Positions 8,436-15,917 of a stretch of DNA of 64,000 bases are shown here, in pieces. The DNA lies in contig JAFAZI010000197.1 of the NCBI GenBank assembly GCA_019239875.1, forward strand, positions 1-64,000, in the 5' to 3' direction. Made by a program: the position numbers and the translations under genes. Source of the DNA: Frankiaceae bacterium. Lineage in GTDB: Bacteria > Actinomycetota > Actinomycetes > JAFAQI01. Position 1 is the stretch's first letter. The number at the start of each line of letters is the position of its first letter. The notes beneath the pieces were generated by a model. It worked only from the letters and a program-made list of their open reading frames with translations, ran no database searches and had not been told where the DNA came from.

Positions 8436-10303
8436 CAGCGCCGAATCCAACCCCCGCGGCCGCGCCCGATGCGGGCAAGCAACGCGGCGAGCTGATCAAG
8501 GTCATGGCGGCCGCCGCCACCGCGGCGCAGAACGGCAAACGCGGCGACCTGGTCAAGAAGCTGCAGTCGGCGACGGCGCGCCTGACCTCCAGCGGTGCGC
8601 GGGTCGCGGTTGTCGGGGAGTTCAAGAAGGGCAAGAGCTCGGTCGTCAACTCGCTCATCGGCGGCGCGGTGTGCCCGGTCGACGACGACATCAGCACCGC
8701 CGTACCGACCGTTCTGCGCTATGCGGACACGCTGTCCATCACAGGCGTCGCCCTCGAGGGCGAGCCACCGAAGGAGGTCGCCAAAGAGCTCAGCAAGGAG
8801 CAGATGGGCAAGGCGATTCGCGGTGCGGGTGACTTCCAGCGCGTGGAGATTGCGCTGCCGAGCCCCTTGCTCAAGACCGGACTGGTGGTCATCGACACGC
8901 CGGGTGTCGGTGGTCTGCAGTCGGAGCACGCGTTGCGAACGCTCGCGATGCTGCCGTCCGTGCATGCGCTGCTGTTCGTCTCGGACGCGACGCAGGAGCT
9001 GACCGCTCCAGAGATCGCCTTTCTCGCCAACGCGCGGCGCCTGTGCTCCAACGTCGTCTGCGTCCTCGCGAAGACCGACATCTTCCCGTTCGTCGATGCG
9101 GTGGTCGAGGCGAACCAGAAGCATCTGACGAACGCCGGGATTGCCGCTCCGATGATGACGGTCTCCTGCGAGCTTCGAGCCCGCGCCCGGGCGGCGAAGG
9201 ACCCGGTGCTGGGCGAGGCGTCGGGATTCGGGCCGCTCGAGGCGATGCTCGTCACGCGGATCGCGGCGAACGCCGAGGCGTTGGCAATGCGCGCCGCCGC
9301 CGCCGATGTGTTGAGCGTTCTCGACCAGCTGTCCAAGCCGCTGGCAGCGGTGCGGGAGGCGCTGAAGACGCCCGAGAACCAGGCCGAGCTGCAGGCCAAT
9401 CTCGAAGCGGCGAAGCACCGTGCCGAGTCGCTGCGGGCGCAGACCGCCAAGTGGCAGATGGTGCTCTCCGACGGCGTGATGGACCTGCAGAACGAGGTCG
9501 ACCACGACATGCGGGCGCGGATGCGAGCCATCAGCCAGGAGGCAGAAGCGTCACTCGACCAGAGCGATCCAGTGAAGATGTGGGACGAGTTCGGGCAGTG
9601 GCTCGAGACTCGGGTCGTGTACGACGTCACCGAGAACTACGTGATGTTCACCCAGCATGCGCTCGCCCTGACCGAGCGGGTCGGCGCGATGTTCGCCGAG
9701 GACGCCGCTGACCTCGGCGAGGTCGCGAACGTCGCCGCCCCGACTCATCTGCTCGACAAGGTGATCGACCCTGAGCTCCCGAAGGCCGCCCTGCAGGGAG
9801 GCGGTGGTTCGGCCGCGATCTCGTTGTTCCGCAACACCTACAGCGGAATGTCGATGTTCGGGGCGCTCGGGGGCCAGGGAATGATGCACATCTTCACCGG
9901 GGCGATGAACCCGTTGACGCTCGGTCTCGGTCTCGTCCTCGGCAGCCGGTCGGTCAGCGACGAGCACACCCGGCAGCTCGAGGCTCGCCGAAACCATGCC
10001 AAGGCGGCGGTCCGCAAATACACCGACGAGGCGTCGTTCGTCGTCGGCAAGGACTCCCGCGACGCGATCCGCACCTTGCAGCGGTCGGTGCGTGACACGT
10101 ACTCCGCACTCGCCGAGGAGCTCGTCAGGTCGACCACGACCGCGGTGCAGCAAGCCACCGCGGCTCTGCAAGGCGCGCAACAGGATCACCAGAAGAAGCT
10201 GCAGGCGATCGACGCGACGTTGAAGGCGTATCAGACGCTCGCCGCGCAGGCGGCGAAGTTCGCGCCGCCCGTCGCCAAGGCAGCCCCGAAGGCAACCGGC
10301 TGA
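8432..10303 (+). CDS. Dynamin-like GTPase, IniA-like, 623 aa
   Basis: A bacterial dynamin-like protein close in length to mycobacterial IniA (about 640 aa). GTPase motifs: G1 GEFKKGKS at 62-69, a switch Thr in DDISTAVPT, G3 DTPG at 155-158 and G4 AKTD at 213-216. The rest is helical stalk (AELQANLEAAKHRAESLRAQ and beyond) and a hydrophobic tip near 485-510 (MHIFTGAMNPLTLGLGLVLG), the region that inserts into membrane in IniA-type dynamins. Such proteins bind, tubulate or fuse membranes in a nucleotide-dependent way and respond to cell-envelope stress in mycobacteria. The ATGA overlap with the upstream gene implies translational coupling, and the stop and next start share one base (TGATG). The family call is secure; orthology to IniA is likely but untested. 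Confidence 0.85.
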   Translation: MTAPNPTPAAAPDAGKQRGELIKVMAAAATAAQNGKRGDLVKKLQSATARLTSSGARVAVVGEFKKGKSSVVNSLIGGAVCPVDDDISTAVPTVLRYADTLSITGVALEGEPPKEVAKELSKEQMGKAIRGAGDFQRVEIALPSPLLKTGLVVIDTPGVGGLQSEHALRTLAMLPSVHALLFVSDATQELTAPEIAFLANARRLCSNVVCVLAKTDIFPFVDAVVEANQKHLTNAGIAAPMMTVSCELRARARAAKDPVLGEASGFGPLEAMLVTRIAANAEALAMRAAAADVLSVLDQLSKPLAAVREALKTPENQAELQANLEAAKHRAESLRAQTAKWQMVLSDGVMDLQNEVDHDMRARMRAISQEAEASLDQSDPVKMWDEFGQWLETRVVYDVTENYVMFTQHALALTERVGAMFAEDAADLGEVANVAAPTHLLDKVIDPELPKAALQGGGGSAAISLFRNTYSGMSMFGALGGQGMMHIFTGAMNPLTLGLGLVLGSRSVSDEHTRQLEARRNHAKAAVRKYTDEASFVVGKDSRDAIRTLQRSVRDTYSALAEELVRSTTTAVQQATAALQGAQQDHQKKLQAIDATLKAYQTLAAQAAKFAPPVAKAAPKATG

Positions 10304-11769
10304 TGTCGAACTCGCTGCTGGCGCGAACCGCGTCGGTCGCCGACCGAGCCGTCGCGGCGTATGCCGGGTCACCCGTCGAGGCCGCCAGCGTGGAGATCCG
10401 TCGCCGGCTGGACCTGCCGGTGCAGGTTGCGATCGCTGGAAAGGTGAAGGTCGGCAAGTCGACGCTGCTCAACGCGCTGGTCGGCGAGGAGCTCGCGCCG
10501 ACGAACGCCAGTGAGTGCACGCGCATCGTGACCTGGTATCGCCGCGCCGAGGTGACGCAGGTGACCGCCGTGCCGTACCAGGGGTCGCCGCACCCGGTGG
10601 CGTTCTCGCGCAACGGCGCCCTCGACGTCGAGCTCGGCGCCGAGTCCGCGGAGTCGCTGCGATGGCTGATGGTCGACTGGCCGACCGAGCGGCTCCGGGC
10701 GATGACCTTGGTCGACACGCCAGGCATCGCGTCGCTGTCGACCGACCTCTCGCAACGCACGACCGCCTTCCTCGATCCGACCAGCGAGGACCCGGGCACC
10801 GTCGATGCGGTCATCTACCTGATGCGACACATGCACACCGCAGACGTCCGGCTGCTCGAGAGCTTCCACGACCACGACCTCGCGCAGCCGAATCCGGTCA
10901 ACTGCATCGCCGTGCTCTCGCGCGCCGACGAGATCGGAGTGTGCCGGCTTGACGCGATGAAGTCGGCGCACGCCATCGCAGATCGATACATCGTGCAACC
11001 CTCGATCCGGCGCCTGGTGCAGGACGTCGTACCGGTCGCCGGCCTCCTTGCCCAAGCCGCCGTGTCGCTCCGGGAAGAGGAGTTCCGGTTCCTACGGTCG
11101 ATGGCGCAGGCAGGGGTCCGCTCGAACTCGCCGGTGCTCGGTTCGGTGCAGGAGCTCTCCGCGGCGGACACCGAGATCGACGACGTCGTCAGCGCCTCGG
11201 TGCGTCGGGCACTGGTCGAACGATTCGGGCTGTTCGGGGTGCGGTGGGCGATGGAGTGGCTGTCCCGGGCGCCGGAGGCGACGGCGACCGAGCTCGCCGA
11301 AGCGCTCGCGAAGGTGAGTGGCCTCACCCATCTCCGCGAGATCGTGATGCAACAGATCGCCGCACGGTCCGGGCTGCTCAAGGCCCGCTCGGCGATGACC
11401 GCGCTGACGCGCCTCGCGGCGACGAACCCGGTCAACGGGCTGTCGGAGGAGCTGGAGGCGCTGGCGGCGGGCGCACACGAGCTCGCCGAGCTCCGCATGC
11501 TCAACGCCCTCCGGCTCGGCGCCGTACCGCTGAAGGACGACCAGCTCGCAGAGGCGGAGCAGATCCTCGAACGCTCCGGCCAGGCGGCCGCGGCGCGGAT
11601 CGGGTTGCCACCGGACGCGGAGGTGGGCGAGGTACGACGCAAGCTGCTGGCCTCGCTCGAGACGTGGCAGAAGCGGGCCGAGAACCCGCTGTCCAAGCAG
11701 GCCGTGGTCGATGCCTGCCGCGTGCTCATCCGTAGCTACGAGGGGATGCTCACCGACCTCGCCGGTTGA
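10303..11769 (+). CDS. Dynamin-like GTPase, IniC-like, 488 aa
   Basis: The second dynamin-like GTPase of the operon, close in size to mycobacterial IniC (about 490 aa). Motifs: G1 GKVKVGKST at 46-54, G2-like TNASECTRIVTWY, G3 VDTPGI (DTPG 138-141) and G4 SRAD at 206-209. The C-terminal half is long helices with no clear hydrophobic paddle, unlike its neighbour. Paired unequal bacterial dynamins often act as hetero-oligomers, so this is probably the partner of the 8432 gene product. It begins within the stop codon of that gene (TGATG) and ends only 3 bp before the stop of the convergent acidic-protein operon, leaving no room for a separate terminator. Confidence 0.82.
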   Translation: MSNSLLARTASVADRAVAAYAGSPVEAASVEIRRRLDLPVQVAIAGKVKVGKSTLLNALVGEELAPTNASECTRIVTWYRRAEVTQVTAVPYQGSPHPVAFSRNGALDVELGAESAESLRWLMVDWPTERLRAMTLVDTPGIASLSTDLSQRTTAFLDPTSEDPGTVDAVIYLMRHMHTADVRLLESFHDHDLAQPNPVNCIAVLSRADEIGVCRLDAMKSAHAIADRYIVQPSIRRLVQDVVPVAGLLAQAAVSLREEEFRFLRSMAQAGVRSNSPVLGSVQELSAADTEIDDVVSASVRRALVERFGLFGVRWAMEWLSRAPEATATELAEALAKVSGLTHLREIVMQQIAARSGLLKARSAMTALTRLAATNPVNGLSEELEALAAGAHELAELRMLNALRLGAVPLKDDQLAEAEQILERSGQAAAARIGLPPDAEVGEVRRKLLASLETWQKRAENPLSKQAVVDACRVLIRSYEGMLTDLAG

Positions 11770-11772
11770 TGG

Positions 11773-12387
11773 CTAGAACAGGTCCCCGATGTCGTCGATG
11801 ATGCTGGAGCCGACGTCCGCCACGTCGTCGACCACGCTGGTCGCAACATCTGCGACCGCACCGCCGACGAACTCTGCGTCGTCGACGAGCACATCGCCGA
11901 GCAGGCCGGCACCGTCGCCGATCGTCTCGCCGACGTCACTCGCAGCGTCGCCGACCCAGCCGGCGACTGAGCCGAGGGCACCGCCCACGTCATCGACGAC
12001 ATCCATGGCGGCGTCGCCGATCGCGCCATCTCCGATATCGCTGAAGACCTCGCCGACGTCGTCGACGATGCTGCTCCCGATGTCGATGATCGGCGCGGCG
12101 ATCCACTCGGCGTCGTCGACCAGCACGTCGCCGAGGACCCCGGCGCCTTCGCCGATCGCCTCACCGACGTCAACCACCGCCCCCGCGATCCCGCTCGCGA
12201 CGTCACCGGCGGTGTCGACGACATCCATCGCCGCGCCGCCGACGATGTCCGCCGCCTGACCGAAATCACCGTCGACGACCGCACCAGCGATGCCGCCGAT
12301 TCCCTCAGCGACATCACCGACCGCGTCGATCACCGGCTCCGCGAGGTACTCAGCGCCTTCCGCTACGCCCTCGAAGTACTCCGTCAT
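11773..12387 (-). CDS. Highly acidic Gly/Ala/Val/Asp-rich protein with no basic residues, 204 aa
   Basis: I recognise no family. The 204 residues contain no Lys, Arg or His and more than 40 Asp/Glu. The protein is an internal duplication: AAMDVVD occurs at 52 and 126, GAG(V/L)LGDVLVDDAE at 81 and 159, and GSSI(V/I)DD(V/I)G at 104 and 193. The hydrophobic-acidic periodicity suggests amphipathic helices or repeated turns. It ends in IDDIGDLF, exactly the last eight residues of the neighbour encoded at 12399-13181. The ATG at 12387 follows the upstream stop by 11 bp with no strong SD. The composition recalls the low-complexity part of IniB. It is last in a three-gene operon that converges on the dynamin operon. 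Confidence 0.65.
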   Translation of the reverse strand: MTEYFEGVAEGAEYLAEPVIDAVGDVAEGIGGIAGAVVDGDFGQAADIVGGAAMDVVDTAGDVASGIAGAVVDVGEAIGEGAGVLGDVLVDDAEWIAAPIIDIGSSIVDDVGEVFSDIGDGAIGDAAMDVVDDVGGALGSVAGWVGDAASDVGETIGDGAGLLGDVLVDDAEFVGGAVADVATSVVDDVADVGSSIIDDIGDLF

Positions 12388-12398
12388 GACGGGCTTGG

Positions 12399-13181
12399 TC
12401 AGAACAGGTCGCCGATGTCGTCGATGACGCTGCCGACCGCGTCGCCGATAGCTTCACCGGCACCTTCGACTGCGTCCACGACTCCACCGCCGACGTCACC
12501 GACGACTCCGCCGACGTCAGCGAGGCCGCCGAACAGGCCACCGCCGATGTCCTCGACCTCGTTGACTACGCCGCCGAACACGTCGCCGACCGCGCCGGCA
12601 CCGGCTTCGAGGCCGCCGAGCAGGCCGCCCGCGGCGTCCTCGACGCCGCCGACGACTCCGCCCACCCCGGACTCGATGCCGCCGAGCAAGCCCCCTCCGA
12701 CGTCCTCGACGGCTCCGATCACACTTCCGACACCGCTCGCGACACCTCCGACGACGCCCATGCCGATGTCCTCCGCGCCGGTCAGCAGACCGCCGCCGAT
12801 GTCCTCCAGGCCGCCGAGCACGTCACCCGACGCGATCTCGCCCACCCCGTCGACCAGACCACCGACCGCTGCCTCGCCGCCGCCGATCACACCGCCCGCG
12901 ATGGACTCGACGCCGTGCAGGGCACCACCGGCGATGTCACCGGCTCCGGCCAGCGCGCCACTCGCCACCGACTCGACCCCGTGCAGTGCCCCGCCGGCGA
13001 CTGACTCGGCCGCGCCGAGCTCGCCACCTGCGACCGACTCGAGCCCTTCCAAGCCGTGGCCCATGACGCCTTCCGCGGTCCCCAGCGCGTCGTGCCCCAG
13101 CTCCTCGGCGATTCCCAGTTCGCTCTCGAGCTGATGCTCGATGGCGGAGACGCCATCAGAAAAGCCGTCCTCGATGCTCAT
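12399..13181 (-). CDS. Gly-rich acidic repeat protein without Lys or Arg, 260 aa
   Basis: No family is recognised beyond a general likeness to Gly/Ala-rich IniB-type proteins. The N-terminal 40 residues are more complex (SIEDGFSDGVSAIEHQLESE). The rest is a chain of imperfect 10-16-residue units such as GALHGVESVA, GGLEDIGGGLL and GGLLGGIESG. There is no Lys or Arg in 260 residues and only five His. The C-terminus VIDDIGDLF matches that of the next gene. No signal peptide is evident. The ATG at 13181 is preceded by GGGGA at good spacing, supporting this strand over the equally open opposite strand. It lies 44 bp downstream of the gene starting at 13747 and 11 bp upstream of the one ending at 11773. 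A membrane-surface or scaffold role with the dynamin-like GTPases is a guess. Confidence 0.65.
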   Translation of the reverse strand: MSIEDGFSDGVSAIEHQLESELGIAEELGHDALGTAEGVMGHGLEGLESVAGGELGAAESVAGGALHGVESVASGALAGAGDIAGGALHGVESIAGGVIGGGEAAVGGLVDGVGEIASGDVLGGLEDIGGGLLTGAEDIGMGVVGGVASGVGSVIGAVEDVGGGLLGGIESGVGGVVGGVEDAAGGLLGGLEAGAGAVGDVFGGVVNEVEDIGGGLFGGLADVGGVVGDVGGGVVDAVEGAGEAIGDAVGSVIDDIGDLF

Positions 13182-13225
13182 CGCTGTCCCCGATTCTCAG
13201 ATGTCAGTGGTTGATGGAGAGGGCG

Positions 13226-13747
13226 TCAGCCCTCAAAGACCCCGCCGGGCCCCTGGTCGATCGTGTAGTCCGGCTCGGCTTGCATCGTCTCGAGCGTGTG
13301 ACCTTGGTCTTCGAAGCTCGAGAACTCCTGCGTCGGGTTGAGGTGAGCCTCGAGCTCCTCGATCTGCTGCTCGATCTGGTGCAGCTCCTCGAGCGGGCTC
13401 ATCGACTGCGGGTCGGATCCGGCGACTGGGTCGGATCCGGCACCTGGGTCCGCCGGGTGCTGCGCGAGCAGGTCCTGGTAGGCCTCGCCCATGGTCTGGT
13501 GGTTGGCGTCCTGGTAGGCCTGACCGACGGTCTCCACGTTGCCAAGCGTCGGCGGCGCGTCGCCGGCCAGCTCGTTCACAACCTCGACGAAGCCCGGCTC
13601 GAGAACTTCGGCGAGCAGGTTCGGGTCCTCCCGCAGCGCTGCCATCACGGCGTCGTGGTCGTTCTCGATCGCGCGCTGCTCGGTGTACTGGGTGCCCGCG
13701 AGGATGTCCGGGATGTTGTTGGCGGAGATGTCGTCGTTCTGACTCAT
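13226..13747 (-). CDS. Acidic protein of unknown function, first gene of the convergent operon, 173 aa
   Basis: The product (MSQNDDISANNIPDILAGTQ at the N-terminus) is acidic, with two Arg and no Lys. The first 95 residues look like a small helical domain (DHDAVMAALREDPNLLAEVL, then VEVVNELAGD). A disordered Asp/Pro/Ser segment with a repeated AGSDP follows, then a Glu/Gln-rich coiled-coil-like helix (LEELHQIEQQIEELEAHL). No known family is recognised. The ATG at 13747 has AAGGGGGA five to six bases upstream; an upstream in-frame ATG at 13798 lacks one. It is the promoter-proximal gene of the leftward acidic operon, which suggests that its globular N-terminus may be the specific interaction module of the set. 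Confidence 0.65.
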   Translation of the reverse strand: MSQNDDISANNIPDILAGTQYTEQRAIENDHDAVMAALREDPNLLAEVLEPGFVEVVNELAGDAPPTLGNVETVGQAYQDANHQTMGEAYQDLLAQHPADPGAGSDPVAGSDPQSMSPLEELHQIEQQIEELEAHLNPTQEFSSFEDQGHTLETMQAEPDYTIDQGPGGVFEG

Positions 13748-13783
13748 GCGAGTCCCCCTTGACACAGGATCCGATCCGAAGGG

Positions 13784-13822
13784 GTCAAACGGTCGCACCG
13801 GGCGTAGTAGGTGTCAAACGGT
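13784..13822 (-). promoter_or_regulatory. Direct repeat of a 10-mer upstream of the acidic-protein operon
   Basis: GTCAAACGGT occurs at 13784-13793 and again at 13813-13822, 29 bp apart. Read on the leftward strand the repeat is ACCGTTTGAC and includes a TTGAC, so each copy could supply a -35-like element or an activator site. No matching -10 box was found. Confidence 0.35.
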
Positions 13823-13912
13823 TCCGGAAACTCGCCAAAAGTTTTGTCAGATTCGCGACAACTCTGCTGTTGATGGCCTGCGTCGGCGCCAATAGAGGGT
13901 GCCGACTTGGTG

Positions 13913-13965
13913 ACCTTGACGCTTGTGGCCCTTGAAGGTGCGCAGGAGACCACAAGCGTCAAGGT
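13913..13965. repeat. Intergenic palindrome, type D (single copy)
   Basis: Perfect 16-bp arms (ACCTTGACGCTTGTGG at 13913-13928 and its complement at 13950-13965) enclose a 21-nt loop. It lies between two divergent promoters, so it is not a terminator for either flanking gene. Confidence 0.65.
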
Positions 13966-14020
13966 GACGGGCTTCAGGAAGCGCCTGGAAGCCGTGGCCT
14001 AGCCGCAGTCCCGTCGTACC

Positions 14021-14044
14021 GATAATCTGACGCCTCGTCAGATT
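14021..14044 (+). promoter_or_regulatory. -10 box overlapping a perfect 9-bp operator palindrome
   Basis: GATAAT (14021-14026) is a good -10 box. It overlaps AATCTGACG-CCT-CGTCAGATT (14024-14044), an exact 9+3+9 inverted repeat whose centre would be the transcription start. The SD and GTG of the CMD gene follow at once, so a dimeric repressor bound here would block the promoter. The regulator is not in the window. Confidence 0.55.
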
Positions 14045-14056
14045 GCGGAGGGGAAC

Positions 14057-14545
14057 GTGGCGCGGATCGATCTGCCCGACGGCGACCAGCCGGATGTCGT
14101 CAAGGCGCTCGTCCTGCGGCCCGCGTTCGCCAAGGGCGTCGGCGCGATGAACGAGGCGTGCTTCGCGAGCACTCTCGACTGGCGACTGCACGAGCTGGTG
14201 CGGTACCGGATCGCGATCATCAACGGGTGCGCGACCTGCCTCAGCTGGCGCACACCGGAGGCGGTCGAGGCGGGTGTCACCGAGGACCTGCTCGTGGGCG
14301 TCGCGGACTGGCGCACCTCCGAGCGCTACACGGACCGCGAGAAGATCGCGCTCGACTTCACTGAGCAGTTCTGCGGTGACTCGGCGGGGATCAGTGACGA
14401 GTTCATGGCGCGGCTCGGCGAGCACTTCGACGCCGGCGAGATCGTCGAGCTGGCGCTCGTGATCGGCAAGTACCTCTCACAGGGCCGGTTCATGCAGGTG
14501 CTCGGCCTGGACCAGGCCTGCGTGGTGCCGACGGCTGCTCCGTGA
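14057..14545 (+). CDS. Carboxymuconolactone decarboxylase (CMD)-family / AhpD-like protein, 162 aa
   Basis: The motif RIAIINGCATCLSW with C58 and C61 (CxxC) and the preceding conserved HELVRYRIA stretch define the CMD/AhpD-like fold, which covers alkylhydroperoxidase-type peroxide reduction and gamma-carboxymuconolactone decarboxylation. With an intact CxxC pair, a thiol-redox (AhpD-like) role is likelier than decarboxylation. The GTG start at 14057 has GGAGGGG at ideal spacing. Expression appears controlled by the palindrome at 14024-14044. No AhpC neighbours it. It converges on the small antitoxin-like gene (20-bp gap). Confidence 0.82.
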   Translation: MARIDLPDGDQPDVVKALVLRPAFAKGVGAMNEACFASTLDWRLHELVRYRIAIINGCATCLSWRTPEAVEAGVTEDLLVGVADWRTSERYTDREKIALDFTEQFCGDSAGISDEFMARLGEHFDAGEIVELALVIGKYLSQGRFMQVLGLDQACVVPTAAP

Positions 14546-14565
14546 CCGACTCCGCGCGCGGGGGG

Positions 14566-14781
14566 TCAGGGCTTGGACTGGTCGGCTTGCTTCGCTTCCT
14601 TCTCGATGTAGTCCTCCGCCTTGTCGGCGAACTTCGAGATCTGGCCGTGGTGCTTGCCGCCGGTCTTCTTGTCGACGATGCCCTCGACCTTGGACAGCGC
14701 CGACTTCAACTGATCGGGATGCTCGCCGACCGCCTTCTCGACCTGCGACGCGGTCTTCTTGATCTTGTCCAGGAATCCCAT
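14566..14781 (-). CDS. Small Lys-rich MT0933/Rv0909-type antitoxin-like protein, 71 aa
   Basis: The sequence MGFLDKIKKTASQVEKAVG followed by KVEGIVDKKTGGKHHGQI and KFADKAEDYIEKEAK matches the short actinobacterial family described as 'MT0933-like antitoxin' (Rv0909 type): an N-terminal GFLDK helix and a KTGGK turn between two Lys/Glu-rich helices. AAGGTGA lies just before the ATG at 14781. In Mycobacterium tuberculosis the antitoxin gene sits next to a SRPBCC-fold toxin gene; here both neighbours are metabolic genes and no such partner is adjacent. The nearest SRPBCC gene is 30 kb away. It may simply be a small stress protein of this family. Confidence 0.65.
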   Translation of the reverse strand: MGFLDKIKKTASQVEKAVGEHPDQLKSALSKVEGIVDKKTGGKHHGQISKFADKAEDYIEKEAKQADQSKP

Positions 14782-14814
14782 GCCGTCACCTTATTGCCGG
14801 GAGGCTGATCGTTC

Positions 14815-15891
14815 ATGTCACGCACTTTTCGCGTCGTCCAGTGGAGCACCGGTCATGTCGGCAAGCACGCGATCGCCGGCATCGACGCCCGCCCCGACCT
14901 GGAGCTGGTCGGCGTTTGGGTCTCGAATCCGGACAAGGTGGGCAAGGACGCCGGAGAGCTGGCCGGGCTCGGCCGGACGCTTGGCGTCACGGCGACGAAC
15001 GACGCTGCCGAGCTGCTTGCGCTGCAGCCCGACTGCATCGTCCACACCGCGTGGGCCGACACCCGGCTGTTCGAGGCGCTCGCGGATCTGGCGCAGTTCC
15101 TGCGAGCCGGCATCAACGTGGTGTCCACGAGCCCGGTGTTTCTGCAGTACCCGCACGGCGACGCCGCCACGATGGCCGGCGACGTGATCGCGGCCGCGCA
15201 CGAGGGCGGCGCGTCGATCTTCGTGAACGGCGTCGACCCCGGTTTCGGCAACGATGCGTTGCCGCTCGTCGTGTCGGGGATCTCCGAGCGGATCGAGGAG
15301 GTTCGTTGCGTCGAGCTGCTCAACTATGCGACGTACGACCAGGCCGACGTGTTGAAAGACATCATGGGCTTTGGTACGCCGCTGGACGAGACGCCGTTCC
15401 TGCTCAACCCCGGCGTCCTGACCCTGGCCTGGGGGAGCATCGTCCACCAGCTGGCGGCCGGCCTCGACGTCGAGCTCGACGGCACCGAGGAGTGGTACGA
15501 GCGGTGTCCGGCGCCGGAGGACTTCGACATCCCGACCGGCACCATCCCGAAGGGCACGCAGGCGGGGCTTCACTTCGAGGTGCGCGGCATGAAGGACGGC
15601 AAGGCGGTCTTCGTCCTCGAGCACGTGACGCGGCTGCGCGACGACCTCGCGCCTGAGTGGCCACAGCCGGCGGGCCAGGGTTGCTACCGCGTGATCATCA
15701 CGGGCGAGCCGATCTACACCGTCGACCTGCAGCTGCTGGGCACCGATGGCGACCACAACACGGCCGGGCTGAAGGCCAGCGCGATGCGGATCATCAACGC
15801 GATCCCCGACGTCGTGGCGGCCGCGCCCGGCCTGGTGACCGCCCTCGACCTCCCGATGATCACCGGCCGCGGCCTGGTCCGCACCGACTGA
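14815..15891 (+). CDS. NAD(P)-dependent amine/dihydrodipicolinate-reductase-like dehydrogenase, 358 aa
   Basis: The N-terminal Rossmann segment (RVVQWSTGHVGKHAIAGI, with GxxGxxA-type spacing) and the internal IFVNGVDPGFGNDALPL are typical of the actinobacterial group annotated as 'NAD(P)H-dependent amine dehydrogenase' or DapB-like reductase, related to 2,4-diaminopentanoate dehydrogenase. These soluble enzymes of about 350 residues often occur near lipid or steroid catabolism genes; the substrate is unknown. The ATG at 14815 follows GGGAGG by about 10 nt and is divergent from the antitoxin-like gene (33 bp). A type A palindrome begins 27 bp after the stop. The fold is secure, the reaction open. 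Confidence 0.75.
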   Translation: MSRTFRVVQWSTGHVGKHAIAGIDARPDLELVGVWVSNPDKVGKDAGELAGLGRTLGVTATNDAAELLALQPDCIVHTAWADTRLFEALADLAQFLRAGINVVSTSPVFLQYPHGDAATMAGDVIAAAHEGGASIFVNGVDPGFGNDALPLVVSGISERIEEVRCVELLNYATYDQADVLKDIMGFGTPLDETPFLLNPGVLTLAWGSIVHQLAAGLDVELDGTEEWYERCPAPEDFDIPTGTIPKGTQAGLHFEVRGMKDGKAVFVLEHVTRLRDDLAPEWPQPAGQGCYRVIITGEPIYTVDLQLLGTDGDHNTAGLKASAMRIINAIPDVVAAAPGLVTALDLPMITGRGLVRTD

Positions 15892-15917
15892 CCCCGCCGT
15901 ACCCCACCGCCCCGTTT

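Larger units (their letters stand above)
13748..14056. other. 309-bp divergent intergenic region rich in repeats
   Basis: The region separates the leftward acidic operon from the rightward CMD gene. It contains a direct repeat (13784-13822), a 53-bp palindrome (13913-13965) and an operator-like inverted repeat with a -10 box (14021-14044). No gene is supported. Confidence 0.6.

Noticed and set aside
11789-13134. Long open frames on the + strand opposite the Gly-rich acidic genes (Pro/Ser/Thr-rich products)
   Set aside because: They are complements of GC-rich repeat codons and lack SD sequences; the - strand frames at 12399-13181 and 13226-13747 have good SDs and all three fit tight operon spacing. 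Some doubt remains until peptides are seen.
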